64,000 nucleotides of DNA from Hyaloscypha bicolor E (taxonomy: Eukaryota > Ascomycota > Leotiomycetes > Helotiales > Hyaloscyphaceae): NCBI RefSeq assembly GCF_002865645.1, contig NW_020194685.1:3273499-3337498 (forward strand), written 5' to 3'. The first letter of the stretch is position 1; every line of letters begins with the position of its first letter. The position numbers were made by a program, and so were the translations under genes. Under the pieces are notes generated by a model. That model had not been told where the DNA came from, ran no database searches, and saw only the letters and a program-made list of their open reading frames with translations. Positions 1 to 12,706 of this stretch are shown one piece after another.

Positions 1-354
1 ATATTAAAATTAGATTTAAAGATTTTATAAAAGTATATAAATAATTTAATTAAATATTATAATATTAAAGTTCTTAAAATTATTCTAGAATATATTCTAT
101 AAATTATTATTATTCTTTCTATATTAGATATATTAATATATTTTAATAATTAGATATTTCTAAAGATTATTCTTTATTATAATTATTAGATTAATATTAT
201 TTTTCTATTTCTTAATTAGCTTTTTTTTTTATATTTATATTAAACCGAATTTAGGTTTTTTCTAGTATATATATATAGTTTATAATAGATTTATAAAAAG
301 AATTCAATAATAAAAATATTTAGATATTTAAATATTTATTAAAAATATTAAAAT

Positions 355-1000
355 AAATATTTTACTTTTAAATATTTTATTTATAATAAGAAATTTTGGA
401 AATAAAATATTATAATTCTAAAAGAATTCAAAGCTTAAAAGACTTAATTTAATAATAAAATCAAAATAATAATTAAAGAGCTTTAAGAATATATATAAAA
501 AATAGTTTCTAAGAAAGTAATTTTGAGACTAAAAGAAATTAGTTTTAAAGAATAATAGAAGTTAAATAAATAGATAATTAAATAGCTAACTACTTATTAA
601 TTAATAAAAGCTAGATATCTTTTTTATAAACTATTAAATACTTTTATAAAGTTAATAAATAGTTTCTTTTTTTTAATATAGAATAAACTAGATTTATTTT
701 AGGCTATTAAATACTTTGGAACTAATCTAAAATCTTCTCTAATTTATATATATAAATTAATTAGTATTAGTTTACTAGTAATATATAATATTATTATATA
801 AATATAAAATATTATTTATATTAAATTAATAAAATTATTACTATTTAGAAATAAGAATTATAATATTATAATATTAATATAAAATTTCTAAATCTACTAA
901 GCCTAATAGAATCTAGTTTACTAGTTAAATTATTTATAGAATATAAAATTATATAACTATATCCTATATTTTAAATCCTGTAATTATATATATAATTCCT
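355..1000 (-). repeat. AT-rich repeat family B, inverted copy
   Basis: The sequence is the reverse complement, with scattered transitions, of the segment at about 2,950-4,010 and of that at about 62,880-64,000. Examples are the shared stretches around GAATTATAATATTTTATTT and around the TTACTAGTAATATATAATA block. The original element type is unknown and no coding potential survives. The boundaries are estimates. Confidence 0.6.
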
Positions 1001-1751
1001 AAAAGAATAACTATACTAATACTAAAATATAAAAGAGAATATTCTTATAAAAACCCGGATATTATAATATTTTTATAAAATAATAACTTATATAAAAATT
1101 TCTATTAAATTAAAATTATTAGTTTTTTTTTAAAAAAAAAAAAAATTTATTTTTAGATTTTAAATATTAAAAAAAAAATTTAATTTCCGATTTATTAATA
1201 AAATTAATAATAAAGATATAAAGAAAGAATTAAAGAAATTAAAACTAGTTATTTGAATTTATAATAATAATAAGAAATATATAATATTAAATTTAATTAT
1301 TTATTATTTAATATATTAGCTAAAGAATTATTTTTAATATTATTATTATAATAATAAATATTATAGAATTATATTTATATAATATCTTATAAGTTTATAT
1401 TATAATTTAAATAAACTATAAAAGTAATATATATATAAATAATAGTATTTTAAAAATAGTAAAAAAGCTATATATATATTTATATATAATATATAATATA
1501 TTCTTTTAAAAAAAGAAAAGAAATATTTTTATTTCTAACTAATACTATTTAAATAAGCTATTTATTCTTTAATATAAATTATAAAAAATAAATAAATAAA
1601 TAAAGCTTATTATAAGAAATAAGCTTATTAGAAAAAGAGAAGTTTTTATAAAAATAGAAATAAAGAAACTTATTATAAAAGCAAAAATAAAAGATTATTT
1701 TTCGTTTTTTTAATTTTTATTAATAGAAATAAAGGGGCTTATTACAAGAAT

Positions 1752-1819
1752 AAAAATAGAAATAGAAATAGAAATAGAAATAGAAATAGAAATAGAAATA
1801 GAAATAGAAATAGAAATAA
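1752..1819. repeat. Hexanucleotide repeat (GAAATA)n
   Basis: About eleven consecutive copies of GAAATA lie in an AT-rich background, followed by a purine-rich tail. This is a simple microsatellite. Confidence 0.9.
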
Positions 1820-2949
1820 GAAAAGTAGAAGCGGGAAAAGTAAAAGCGAGAATAGAATCTTATAATAAAAGCTTATAAAAAAGCTAAATAATTTATTAAA
1901 GTTAAATATCTAAAAATAGAATACTATTATTAAATAAATAGAAATTAGTTTTAGAAATAAAAGCTATTTTAAAAAATAATATATATATAAGTTAAGGATT
2001 TAATTAAGAGCTTATAATAAAATATTAATATAAAAGTCGAAATATTAGAATATTACTATTATATTATAGCCTAAATAAGCTATAAAAGGAAAATATAATA
2101 TATTTCAATATAAATATATATAAATAATAGTATTCTAAAAATAATAAAAAAGCTATATATATATATTTATATATAATATATAATAGCTTATATTTAATTA
2201 TTTTTATAAATACTTTATTTATAAATAATAAAAATTTCTTTTTCTAAATTAAATATATTCTAATTTTAGTAAATAAAACTAGATATACTAATATTATTTA
2301 TTAGTTCTTTATTAAATATAAAAGAGTTATTAGAAGTATTTTAGTTTTAGAATTTTATAATATAGTTTATAGCTTTAATATAAGTACTTTAATTAAATCT
2401 ATTATTAATAAAATATTAGAAATAGAACTATTATTAGTAATTTATATAAATTCGAAATTATTATATAAATACTTTATTTAATTAGATATTATTTAAGAGA
2501 AATATTTAATAATTAATATAATATATTTTTATTAAATATATAAATAATAAAAGATTATAAAAATTAAATAAATGAAAAAAGAATCGAATTTTATTAATTC
2601 TATAATAAAATTTAAGCTATTAAATACTTTTAAATATTTAATTAATATAAATATAATATAATTAAATATAAAAAATAAATATAAAAATAGAAAAAATAGA
2701 AAAAAAATATATATATAAAATAAAGAACTATTATAAAAAGAAAAATAATATATAAAAGACTATAGCTTTAATATATAACTAAAATCTTAAAAGCAATATA
2801 AATATATAAAATATTTAAGAAATCTAATATTAGGCCAAATTAGAAAATTAATATATAATTAAAAAAAATACTATTTTTTATATTTTTAGAAAGGTTTTAA
2901 TATTAATATAATTATTTTTTTAGGAATTATATATATAGTTATAAAACTC

Positions 2950-4010
2950 GAAATATAAAATATAACTAATAAAATATAAATAATAAAATATAAATAATAA
3001 ATTAATAAAATATAAAATACGAAATATAATTATATAATTTTATATTTTATAAATAATTCAATTAGTAAACTAGATCTTATTAAGCTTAATAAATTTAGAA
3101 ATTATATATTAATATTATAATATTATAATTCTTATTTCTAAATATTAGTATAGCTATAATTATTAATAGTTATATAATATAGTTATATAATATAAAAGTA
3201 ATTAGAAATAATAAATATAAATAATAAATAATTATTATATAACCTTATATTATATAAGTAATTTAATTAGTAGCTAGTTTCTATTAGGTTTAATAAATTT
3301 AGGAATTATATATTAATATTATAATATTGCGATTTTTATTTCTAAATAATATTAATTTTATTAATCTTATATAAATAGTATTTTATAACTATATAATAAT
3401 ATTATATATTATTAATAAACTAATACTAATTAGTTTATATATATAAATTAGAAAAGATTTTAGATTAGTTCTAAAAATATTTAATAGCCTAAAATAAATC
3501 TAGTCTATTTTATATTAAAAAAGAAAACTATTTATTAATTTTATAAAAGTATTTAATAATTTATAAAGAAAATATCTAGCTTTTACTAATTAATAAGTAA
3601 TTAGTTATTTAATTATTTATTATTTTTTAAAATTAATTTCTTTTAATTCTAAAACTATTTTTTTAGAAATTATCTTTTCTATTTATATAATACCCGTATT
3701 TATAGAACTCTTTTTCCGGAATATATATCCTATATATACCCTTAAAGCTTTTTAATTATAACTTTAATTTTACTATTAAATCGAGTTCTTTAAGCTTTAG
3801 ATTCTTTTGGAATTATAATATTTTATTTCCTAAATTTCTTATTATAAACGAAATTTTTAAAAGCGAAATATTTATTTTAATACTCTTATTAGATATCTAA
3901 ATATCTAATATCTCTATTAGATATCTGGTATTTCTATTAAATATCTAGATATCTGAATACTTAAATACCTTTACTATTAAACTCTTTTTATAAACCTATT
4001 ACGAATTATT
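2950..4010 (+). repeat. AT-rich repeat family B, direct copy
   Basis: This segment is collinear with the one at about 62,880-64,000. Both contain, in order, the TTAGTTTATATATATA block, a TAATACC(C/T)GTATTTATA block, a TTAAATCGAG block and an ATTAAACTCTTTTTATAAA block. The 62.9-kb copy is interrupted between the last two blocks by a solo gypsy LTR that is absent here. It could be a long LTR or a DNA element; the sequence does not decide. Confidence 0.65.
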
Positions 4011-5324
4011 TTACTTTTGAATTTCTTTTACTATAAACTATATATATATATACTAGAGAGAACCTGAACTCGATTTAGTATAAATACTAATAAGAGAAAG
4101 AAACTAATTAAGAAATAGAAAAATAGTATTAATTCGGTAATTATAATAAAGAATAATCTTTAGAAATATTTAATTACTAAGATATATTAATATATTTTAT
4201 ATAGAAAAAATAATAATAATTTATAGAATTTATTTTAGGATAATTTTAAGAATTTTAATACTATAGTATTTAGTTAAATTAATTATATATTATTATAAAA
4301 TCTTTAAGTCTAATTTCGGTATAATAGTCTTTATATTATATAGAATTATAAGAGTCTTACTATTATATAATTCCTTATTAACCTTATATAAAAGAAAATA
4401 AAAAATATATAAAATAAAGCTAATATTATTAATAATAATCTAATTAGATTAGATCTTTCTAGGGATCTATTATATTAATTTGTCTTATTTTAGATAAAAC
4501 TAGATATAAGGAAATTAGATATTTTTAGTCGAGAAATTAAGGTATTTATTTATTTTTTCTAAATTAAGACTATTTACTACTTTTACTTTTATTATTACTA
4601 TTATTATTATTAAACCCGAACTTCTATTAGTTAGTATCTATTACTATTACTAGAAAGCTTATTAGGGAAATAGTAAAAATATACTTTGAAATATAGAAAT
4701 ATAATAGAACTAATAATAGTTTTAATAATAAACTTATTATTTTTCTTAATATTTACTAATATATAAAGCTTTTAAAAAAGATATTAGTAAAAGCTTTTTC
4801 TATTATATTAAAGGAATTAATATAAAACTACTTTTATAATAACTAGCTCTTTTAATATATATATAAAAAAGCTTATATAAATATCTATAACTTTTTTAAA
4901 AGCTCTGGTTTCTATTATTAAAATTTAGATAAATGAAATACTATTACCTTAATAATTAAAATAATTAAAAACCCTAAAAAAAGAATATTTGAACTTATCT
5001 AAATACTAATTAATAACTTATATAAACTATAATATAGCCTTATTTCTATTTTATAAAATACCGAATTCTTATATAATAAAATTATTATTTTTTATTAAGG
5101 CTTATTAATATACTAATATATAATTTCAAACTCTTTTAATAAACTTGGCTATCTTATTAATAAGCTCTAATTATTTATTACTATTTATAAAAAGATTAAA
5201 AAAATTAATACTAAAACCTATTTTACTAATTAATAATATTATTTTTAAAATTCTTTAAGCTATTATTTATTTGAAAACTATTAATACAAATCCGGCTATA
5301 ATTTCGAAATTTATAATAAATATT

Positions 5325-6766
5325 TCAAGCTCTAATTCTTATAAATAAAAGAAATATAATAAATAATTCTCTCTCTTTTAGTATTATCGGAAATATAATA
5401 GTTCTTATATATATCTATATACTATTTCAAGAATATAAAGATATTATTTCCCTAAAACTATAGTATTTCAGAAGCTTTTATAAATAGTAGATTTAAATCT
5501 AATACTAGTATATATTTATTTTTAGCTATATTAATCTTAATAACTTCTTCTATAATTAATTATTGAGTTTCTATATCTGAGACTTCTACTAATAAGGTTC
5601 CTAAAGAACTAATTTCCCGTTTAAATATATCTTTTAATTTAAAAACCGGAATTTGAAAGAAACTAGTTAATAATAATAAATATAATTTAAGTTCGAGTTT
5701 TAGTATTAGTAATAATAAAATAGTAGCTTTTCTAGTTTTATTTCTATTACTTATATTCTTTCTTCTATTTTATTAGCTTAATATTTATAATATCTTTTTT
5801 TAATTTTATTAAACTAGATATATTTAATAATATTATTAAAAGTAATAATAATAATAATAAAAATAATTTTATTAATTTTTCTGACTTTTCTGAATTTTCT
5901 TTTTTATTTCTATTTAGTATTTTTTTCTTTCTTTAAAAGCTTCTTTAGATTATCTATATAATTTCTTATTTCCGATTTCTTTTCGATTTTTATTTCTAGT
6001 TCCTATTTACTATTCTACTTAAAATTAAAAGTATTTCCTCTTTTAGATATCTTTTCCGGATTTAGAAATAAGCTTTTTTACTAAAACTAATACTATCTCT
6101 ATTCCGGTCTTTATTATAACTAAAAATAATATATAAATTAATAATATAATTTTATTTTCGAATATTAAAGTCTGTTTCTAACTAAGGTCTAATTTATACT
6201 ATTTTAGTATAATATTTTTTATTTTATTTCCTTTATTTCTTTTCTTTCTATAGTTAGCCTCTATTTCTATTACTTCTATATACTATACTAGTAATTATGT
6301 CTTATAGCTAACCTATATTCAAGTTACTAGATATATCGGAAATTAATATAAGATACTGAAATTAATATTTATATATCTTTAATATTTTAGCTTTAGACTT
6401 AAAATATTATAATAGCCCTTTTCTTCCCAAACTTACTAAGCTAATAATTCGCCTTATAAATACTTCTTAGAACTTTATAAGAATATTACCTTAATTATTA
6501 AATTTCGATCTTTCCTATATTATTTATTATAAAATATATAAAAGAGAAACTATAATTAAATTAAAAGTATAAATAGTATATAGTATATAAAAGCTTAATT
6601 AATTAAATACTAAAGAGGAATTATTCTCTAGAACTATAGAAAAACTAGCTTTTTTATATAATTTCTATAAGTTATATATAAAAGGCTATAGCCTTTACTA
6701 TATAACCAAAATCTTAAAACTATTAAAATAATATAATTTTTAGAAAGTATAGCCTACTATACTATA
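5325..6766 (-). mobile_element. Fragment of Ty3/gypsy element A (5' end)
   Basis: From about 5,325 the sequence matches the 28.0-29.5 kb portion of the large gypsy element base for base apart from transitions; an example is the shared block around TTTTAGTATTATCGGAAATA. It ends with a recognisable copy of the same LTR (6,537-6,766). Only the 5' LTR and the first part of the gag-side region remain. The match stops abruptly at about 5,325, so this is a truncated copy. Confidence 0.7.
6537..6766 (-). repeat. LTR of gypsy element A (with internal deletion)
   Basis: It aligns to the 303-bp LTRs at 16,397 and 29,230 but lacks about 70 bp after the first 20 bases. Shared landmarks are TAAATAGTATATAGTATATA, TTAATTAATTAAATACT and the terminal ACTATA. 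It reads in the same orientation as those LTRs. Confidence 0.75.
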
Positions 6767-7001
6767 ATATTTAATATAATTATTTAAACCCGAATAAATT
6801 TATAATAAATAATACCTGAAAATAGAAATATTAGTATTTAATAGCTCTAGACTAAATATATTTAAATATTAAAAAAATTATAATTTTAGGTATTATAATT
6901 ATAAAGATAAAAATATAAATATTCTTTCTTTTACTAACTTATAAAAGCCAAAATATACTAATAATAATTAAACTATATTCGACTTATATAATTAGCTAAT
7001 T

Positions 7002-7184
7002 TATTATACTCTACTGCTTTACTAGTAAATTTAGCGTTATGTAATTACGTAATAACGCATATAACTAGCTAGTATTTAGAATACTAAAGCTCCTGTATAT
7101 ACGAGCTTCCTTTCTTAGTTTAGAATCCTCGGATTAAGAGCTACTCTATTTTGCTTTTCAAGTTCAGAGCCCGGTTTCATAACA
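7002..7184 (+). repeat. 5' LTR of element C1
   Basis: It is a direct copy of 8,597-8,779, but with more transitions; for example, the start TGTTACGCTCTG appears here as TATTATACTCTA. It carries a TATATACGAGC segment that could serve as a TATA region. The two LTRs differ mainly by C/T and G/A changes. Confidence 0.9.
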
Positions 7185-7389
7185 TTATTCTAAACTCATT
7201 CTTGTTCTTATAGAAGAAGTAAACCACTCTTATATCTTATATACAAGTGCGATTTTATAGCAAATTTGACGATAGTACTATTAATATATACGGTTACGGA
7301 ACTATATACCCTTTAGAGAAATTAAGAGCTTATTAGGCTTTCTCTTACTTCAAGTTTTTACTATAGAGCAACCTTTATAGATCCAGATC

Positions 7390-8560
7390 GCCACTGCAAT
7401 TACCGAGCTTTAAACAGAGGTTTAATGCCAAGCTGAGCTACTTTAATAGTAAAGCAATTAGCTCTCTTAGTAAAGCAACGAACTCCTTCTCTTACGAACT
7501 CGCCCCTCCTCTACGAAACCGAAACCCTTCCTTCTATATCCCGAAAAATTCAATAGCCAGGTTTACAAGTTCGATTCCTGGCTCCCGTTAATTAAGGCCA
7601 AGCTACGAGTTAATAGTAAGGCTATTAGTAATACTACTACTCAGTTCTACTACGTCTACCTTAATCTAGAATCTTATATCCAAGTAATAGTTCTTCCCCA
7701 GCTTTCCCAGGCTAAAGATAATTAAACCTGGTCCTACCTCTCGATTCTCAACTAACTCTCTCGTATCTATTCGAATCCGAATAAGGTATAGGAGGCAGAA
7801 GACAAGCTATACTCTCTCAAGCAAGGCACTAATTCGCTTTATGCTTTTATAGCTAAATTTAAGTAAATCCTATATGAGGCACGTGAATAAGACTGAAACG
7901 ACATTAATAAGATTACAGCTTTCCGTTAAGGACTCAATACTATAATTAAGAACAGACTAGCTTAATAGCTGAACCTCTCTCGTACCTATACCAAGTTTAT
8001 TAAGACTATATAATAACTGGCCGGACGCTCTAATACATACGAATATCCAGTTTGCAACTCTGAGAAGAAGCCTTACTATTTATATGATACTATAGATATA
8101 TTAACTATTAATACTATTAGTGCGATTACCAAGCCTCCGTAACCCTCCTCTCTATAATACTTTCCTCTACGACCCTCCTCTTCTTTTACGAATAATCGAG
8201 TACGATCTACAAGCCCGGCAGAATACTAGCTACTCCGAAAGCAGGGCAAGTATATATGCTATAGAAGTAACGAATACTGGGTAAAGGACTATAATATTTA
8301 ACTATATAAGGAAACAGGAAAGAAGGTGCCTCCGCCAGGACCTAAGGTTATAGTAGGCGAGAACGGTAGAAAAGTCAGAATCTGTATGGTTAATAATTCT
8401 GATTCTGATAGTAGCTATAATTCTGATTACTCAATTAGACCCTATGGCCCCGATTCTGATTCAGATTCAGATTTGGAGGAACTGGCATATTAGGAACTAT
8501 TGGATCGCATGGATAGGAGACGCCGGAAGTAGGGTATACGAGGAGATTATACGATTTTCG
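7390..8560 (+). pseudogene. gag-like pseudogene of element C1
   Basis: Frame 1 can be read for more than 250 codons as a fungal LTR-retrotransposon Gag. It has a KFDSWLP motif near 7,567, a capsid-like segment with LYAFIAKFK near 7,840, and a zinc-knuckle position at 8,251-8,292. Every stop in the frame is TAA, TAG or TGA at a place where Gln or Trp is expected, as RIP of CAA, CAG or TGG would produce. All four zinc-binding residues of the CX2CX4HX4C knuckle are now Tyr. The true start is uncertain; the given start is where similarity becomes readable. The product cannot be made as a full protein. Confidence 0.75.
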
Positions 8561-8596
8561 AGCGCTCGGGACAAGCTTTCCTGAAGGGGGGGGTAA

Positions 8597-8779
8597 TATT
8601 ACGCTCTGCCGCTTCACTGGTAAATTTAGCGTCACGTGATCATGCGATGACGTATACGGCTGGCTAGTATTTAGAACACCAAAGCTCCTGTATATACGAG
8701 CTTCCTTCCTTAGTTTAGAATCCTCGGATTAAGAGCCACTCTACTTTGCTTTCCAAGCCCAGAGCCCGGTTTCGTAACA
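8597..8779 (+). repeat. 3' LTR of element C1
   Basis: It is less mutated than the 5' copy. It contains the palindrome CACGTG at 8,633-8,638, a TGACGTA word and a TATATACGAGC segment, and is followed by the target duplication TAATT. Confidence 0.9.
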
Positions 8780-9500
8780 TAATTTATTTTACTAATTATA
8801 AATAATTCAAAATAATTTAAATTTCCTTAAATCTCTATATATAACTTATTATATATACTTCTATATCTCTATACCTAGTAATATTATAATTATAATTTTT
8901 AGATAAAAAGAATTCCCTTATTCTAGTATATATAATTATATTTATTTCTTATTTTTCGAATATATAATTATTAAATTAGAAAGGCTTAAAAATTCTAAAT
9001 AATACTTTCTTTTAAAAGATATATATCCTTAATAAATACTAAAAGTAAATATGGAATTATATAATAATATAACTATTCTATACTAATACCTTTATTAATA
9101 CCTTTATTAATACCTCTATTAATATTAAGAGCTAGTATCTAACTATTTTATAACTTTTCTCTCCTTCTCTAAACTCCTTTTCCGAATTCCTTCTCTAAAC
9201 CCCTCTTCCGAACTCCTTCTCTAAACCCCTCTTTCAAATTCCTCTTCTAAACCCCTCTTCCTTTAATACTTCTACTATTAATACTAAGAGCTAGTATCTA
9301 ATTACCTTATAACCTTTCTCTCCTTTTCCAAACTCCTTCTCCTTTAATACTTCTACTAATAATACTAAAGCTAGCATCTAACTACTATTTCCGAATTACT
9401 TCTATCTAGAACTTCTATATTATAAGTCTTTAATCTATTTACTTCTTAGAAAGCTAAATTTTAGATCTTTTTTCCTCTTTTCTAATATCTCCTTTTTCCC

Positions 9501-9723
9501 TTTTCTAATATCTCTTATATTTTCGGGCCCTTTAGAAATACCTTCTCTCGAACTTCTAAAAAAGAGGCTAACTTCTATTTAGATCCCTTTAAACTTTAAT
9601 ACTTTCTCCTCTTTTCTAATACCTCTTATACCTTCGGGCCCTTTAGGAATACCCTCTTTTAAACTTCTAAAAAAAGAAGCTAACTTCTATTTAGATTCCT
9701 CCGAACTTTAATATCTTCTTTCC
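9501..9723. repeat. Tandem duplication, 111-bp unit, two copies
   Basis: The unit starting TTTTCTAATA at 9,501 recurs at 9,612 with about 85-90% identity. The shared landmarks TCGGGCCCTTTAG and GCTAACTTCTATTTAGAT keep the same spacing. The differences are mostly C/T transitions. Confidence 0.8.
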
Positions 9724-10025
9724 TTCTTTAATACTTATAAAAGCCTTTAGGCTATTATTAAATACCCCTATTTTTTATCTTGAAATATATACTAACTTAT
9801 TCTTATAGGAAATAGCCTTTCTCTTTCTAATCTTAACTCCTTTAATATATATTTCTTGCCTTTAGGCTATTTAGATATCTTCTTATTTACTTTTATAAAA
9901 TATATACTAATTTATTTTTTAGTTCCTCTTATCTTACCTCTCTTTTAATATTACTATATATATATTTAGTTAGTATTAGTTCTTATAATCTATAATTAGG
10001 CTTTCTATTTATTAAATATCTGGAT

Positions 10026-10151
10026 ATTTTATTTTATTTTTATTTTATATATTTTATTTTATATATTTTATTTTATATATTTTATTTTTTTATTTTATAT
10101 ATTTTATTTTATATATTTTATTTTATATATTTTATTTTATATATTTTATTT
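10026..10151. repeat. Minisatellite of TATATATTTTATTT units
   Basis: About nine head-to-tail copies of a 14-bp AT-only unit (TTTTATTTTATATA) occur with small length variation. Nothing else is in the segment. Confidence 0.85.
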
Positions 10152-10341
10152 TTCTTTTATTATAGATTAGAATTCAAATAATATTTACCTTAAATATTTA
10201 TACTCTCGGATATATAAGACTTTTATAGATCTTTCGGGATTATAAACTAGCCTATTTTAGTTTAAGGAAGCTTTCTTGAAAGTATTCTAGAAGTTATAGT
10301 ATTTATTATAATTTCTTTTAAAAATTAATATATAGTTAGTA

Positions 10342-11684
10342 GCTATATATCTGTCCGATTCGCTTAAATAATTGCGCTTTTACGTATTCAACCATCCAAC
10401 CTACCTACTAATACGTGCTCCAGGAATACTATGCCCACCCTTAGGGGAGGTCTCTCCTAATACAAGATCTCGAGTAGTAAGTGCTCGCGATTATAGTATT
10501 AAATTTGCAGCGATTAGGCGCCTAGAAAAGCTTGCGGACTCGATATACCGGAAGATCTACAAAAACGCGTCTTATTAGATCTCCTATATTACTCCTTCTT
10601 ACAAAAGTATACCCTCTGTCCTTACTATTGGGGACCACCGGCTTATATAATATATAATTATAATTAATCCGAAGATTACTGCCCAGTAGCTTTTTGTTTC
10701 CTGCATATTATACTCCTCCAAGAAGACAATCTACCGGTACCTCAAGAAATCGGGTATTCAGAAGTGACATATAAAGCAGAGGCCATTTCTTACGGCAGAG
10801 TATACTCTCCTATATATGGAATAGGCTATAAAGTATAATAGGAAGCCGGTGGAATATTAGAGAAGGTTACGGTAGTCTAATAAGTACTTAGTTGAGCGTG
10901 GGAAGGGGAGTGCTATCGAGTGGGTATATTGCCGGCGGGGTAAATCACCCCCTCCTTTATATCTAATATACTCTTACTAATTATATATTAATGCTTATAG
11001 GTAAAGGCCTAGAAATCTGGGTAATTCAAACCAAGCCTCTAAAGGGGAAAATATAGATATTCTAGGTAGTATTCGGTTTTGGGTATAAGAGTAACTTAGT
11101 AGTAATAGAGGGGGACCAGAAAACAAAGAGGGGGGGCATTATAGCTAAAGTATATCTTGAGGTCCTTGCCGAATACCTTCCTATAATACTTAAATATAAT
11201 AGTATCTTTATATAAGATAATACCCCTATCTATAAGGTATATAAGGTTACGGAGTTCTTTATAGAGATGGGAATAGAAGTTATAGCCTGGTTACTATATT
11301 CTCCGGACTTGAACCTAATAGAAAATCTATAGAAGATACTAAAAGCGGAAATTAATAGAGTATATCCTGAGCTTAAGGATATAGGTAATAGCCAGGCTGT
11401 AATGGACTTTATAATATAGTATATATAGGAAGTATGGGAGACATTGATATCAAAGCTCTTAAATAAGCTAGCTAAGGGAATACAAAAGCGTATGAATACT
11501 ATAAAGGCCGCAAATGAATAGTATACAAAATACTAAATTAGTAGAACTATTAATTGAGCTCTTAGTTATTATATGCTTTAATTAGAATGGGAATAGCTTC
11601 GATACTGCCTAATTAATAGGATAAATACTATAGTGAGTTGTGGTAGGGGAATTGCGATTTAAGCAAGTCGGATAGATATATGGC
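10342..11684 (+). mobile_element. Tc1-type DNA transposon (impala-like), RIPed
   Basis: The element is 1,343 bp long with 28-bp terminal inverted repeats (10,342-10,369 and 11,657-11,684; four mismatches, all transitions) and is flanked by TA on both sides (10,340-10,341 and 11,685-11,686). Length, TA duplication and the DD34E-type transposase remnant place it in the Tc1/mariner superfamily, similar in size to the Fusarium element impala. It is dead because the transposase frame contains many mutation-derived stops. Confidence 0.88.
10430..11536 (+). pseudogene. Tc1-family transposase pseudogene
   Basis: The N-terminal third reads as a helix-turn-helix region (VSPNTRSRVVSARDY near 10,452, then RRLEKLADSIYRKIYKNA). 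The C-terminal half keeps the Tc1 catalytic signature: an Asp followed by NTPIYK near 11,217, then YSPDLN and IENL near 11,305, with 34 residues between the second Asp and the Glu (DD34E type). Several in-frame TAG and TAA codons sit at Gln or Trp positions, for example after IENL where Trp is conserved. At least one frame change is needed near 10,440. The end is taken at the TAA after the NE-YTKY segment. Confidence 0.82.
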
Positions 11685-12192
11685 TATCTACTATAATATA
11701 AGTAATTCTGGTTTATTCTTTTTCTATAAAGTAAACTGCTATTCTAAGTTTATATAAAAGTTCTAATTATTTCTTAAATTAAAATATAGGTATTTTTTAT
11801 TTTTATTAAATTAGATATAAAGAATAGCAGGTACCTTTAGGCTAGACTATAGTACTAGTTAAATACTAAGACTTCTTATATCTTATAAGATATTACTTAT
11901 AGCTCGAGGTATATTATATTTAATAGGGCTTTAATATTTAATTATTTTATATTATAATAAAATATTTTAATATTATAGTTAGGGAAGTTCTATTTTATAA
12001 TCTTATTTACTATTTATAGATTTTCTAGCTAATAAGTCTTAGCTAATAGCTAAGAAACTTATTAGCTATTTTATCTAAAGCTTTTAGAAATAGAAAGTTA
12101 TTCTAATAAAAACTTAATATTAAAAATAGATTTAACTAATTAATTTAAATAAGAAGTTTATAGTAGAAGTTTCTATATATAAATAATTCTAT

Positions 12193-12300
12193 ATAATAAA
12201 CTCAAGTTCCTATTTCTGGTTATATAAATCGTAATATATAATAAACTCAAGTTTTTATTTCTAGTTATATAAGTTATAATATATAATAAATTCAAAATTT
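12193..12300. repeat. Tandem repeat, ~46-bp unit, about 2.4 copies
   Basis: The unit ATATAATAAACTCAAGTTYY with its trailing TATTTCTRGTTATATAA is seen twice in full and once in part. The differences are C/T and G/A. Confidence 0.75.
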
Positions 12301-12706
12301 TTCTAGTTTATTAAAATTTGGGTTATTTTTAGAAGAATTAGTAAGCTTTTCTAGATAGACTTATTAAGGCCTTAGTTTTCAAAGATATTAATCCAGTCTT
12401 TTTATTCTTTCTTTAAATAATAATTCGGCTCTTAGAAATTATATATAAATATCGGAATAAATAAAGAAATATATTATATATACTTTCTAGATAGATTAGA
12501 ATAGAATCTATAGAATTCCTATAATAATATTAAATCTATAATACTAGCTAATAAAGACTTTAATAACCTTAATAAAACTTGAATTATAAGTCTGGCCTTT
12601 AGATTTCCTATTTAATTTAAAGATTAAATAATCTATAATAGGTTATTTATTATAGAATATATTATATTCTTTTTCTAAAAAATACCGGATACTAGTAATA
12701 GTTTAG

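Larger units (their letters stand above)
1..7001. other. AT-rich RIP-degraded block, left end
   Basis: This stretch is dominated by TA, AAT and TTA words and has no reading frame of useful length on either strand. It consists of overlapping, mutated repeat copies, which are listed separately where I could match them to another place in the window: family B copies, a microsatellite and a fragment of the gypsy element. Roughly 1,000-2,950 and 4,050-5,320 contain nothing I can identify. The composition fits old transposon sequence saturated by C->T and G->A changes. No RNA gene was seen. Confidence 0.8.
7002..8779 (+). mobile_element. Gag-only LTR retrotransposon C1 (non-autonomous, RIPed)
   Basis: Two 183-bp direct repeats (7,002-7,184 and 8,597-8,779) enclose 1,412 bp and are flanked by a perfect 5-bp target duplication, TAATT (6,997-7,001 and 8,780-8,784). 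A polypurine tract (AAGGGGGGGG-like, 8,585-8,593) lies directly before the 3' LTR. The LTR consensus starts TGTTACG and ends CGTAACA, as expected of an LTR. The interior encodes only a gag-like product. There is no room for protease, reverse transcriptase, RNase H or integrase, so movement would depend on another element. The organisation resembles the terminal-repeat elements with a GAG domain (TR-GAG) described in plants. Other copies or solo LTRs are at 41,686, 47,424, 60,222 and 61,631. Confidence 0.88.
8785..10339. other. AT-rich stretch with pyrimidine-rich repeats, no gene
   Basis: No reading frame can be supported. 9,050-9,400 is made of irregular repeats of TTCTCTAAACYCCTYTTCC and TTAATACTTCTACTA words with an AAGAGCTAGTATCTAA spacer seen several times. 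9,501-9,723 is a tandem duplication, listed separately, and 10,026-10,151 is a minisatellite. These may be remnants of a low-complexity coding repeat or of an intergenic repeat. Confidence 0.6.

Noticed and set aside
8435..8635. 66-codon minus-strand open frame in element C1
   Set aside because: It is antisense to the 3' end of the gag region and runs into the LTR.
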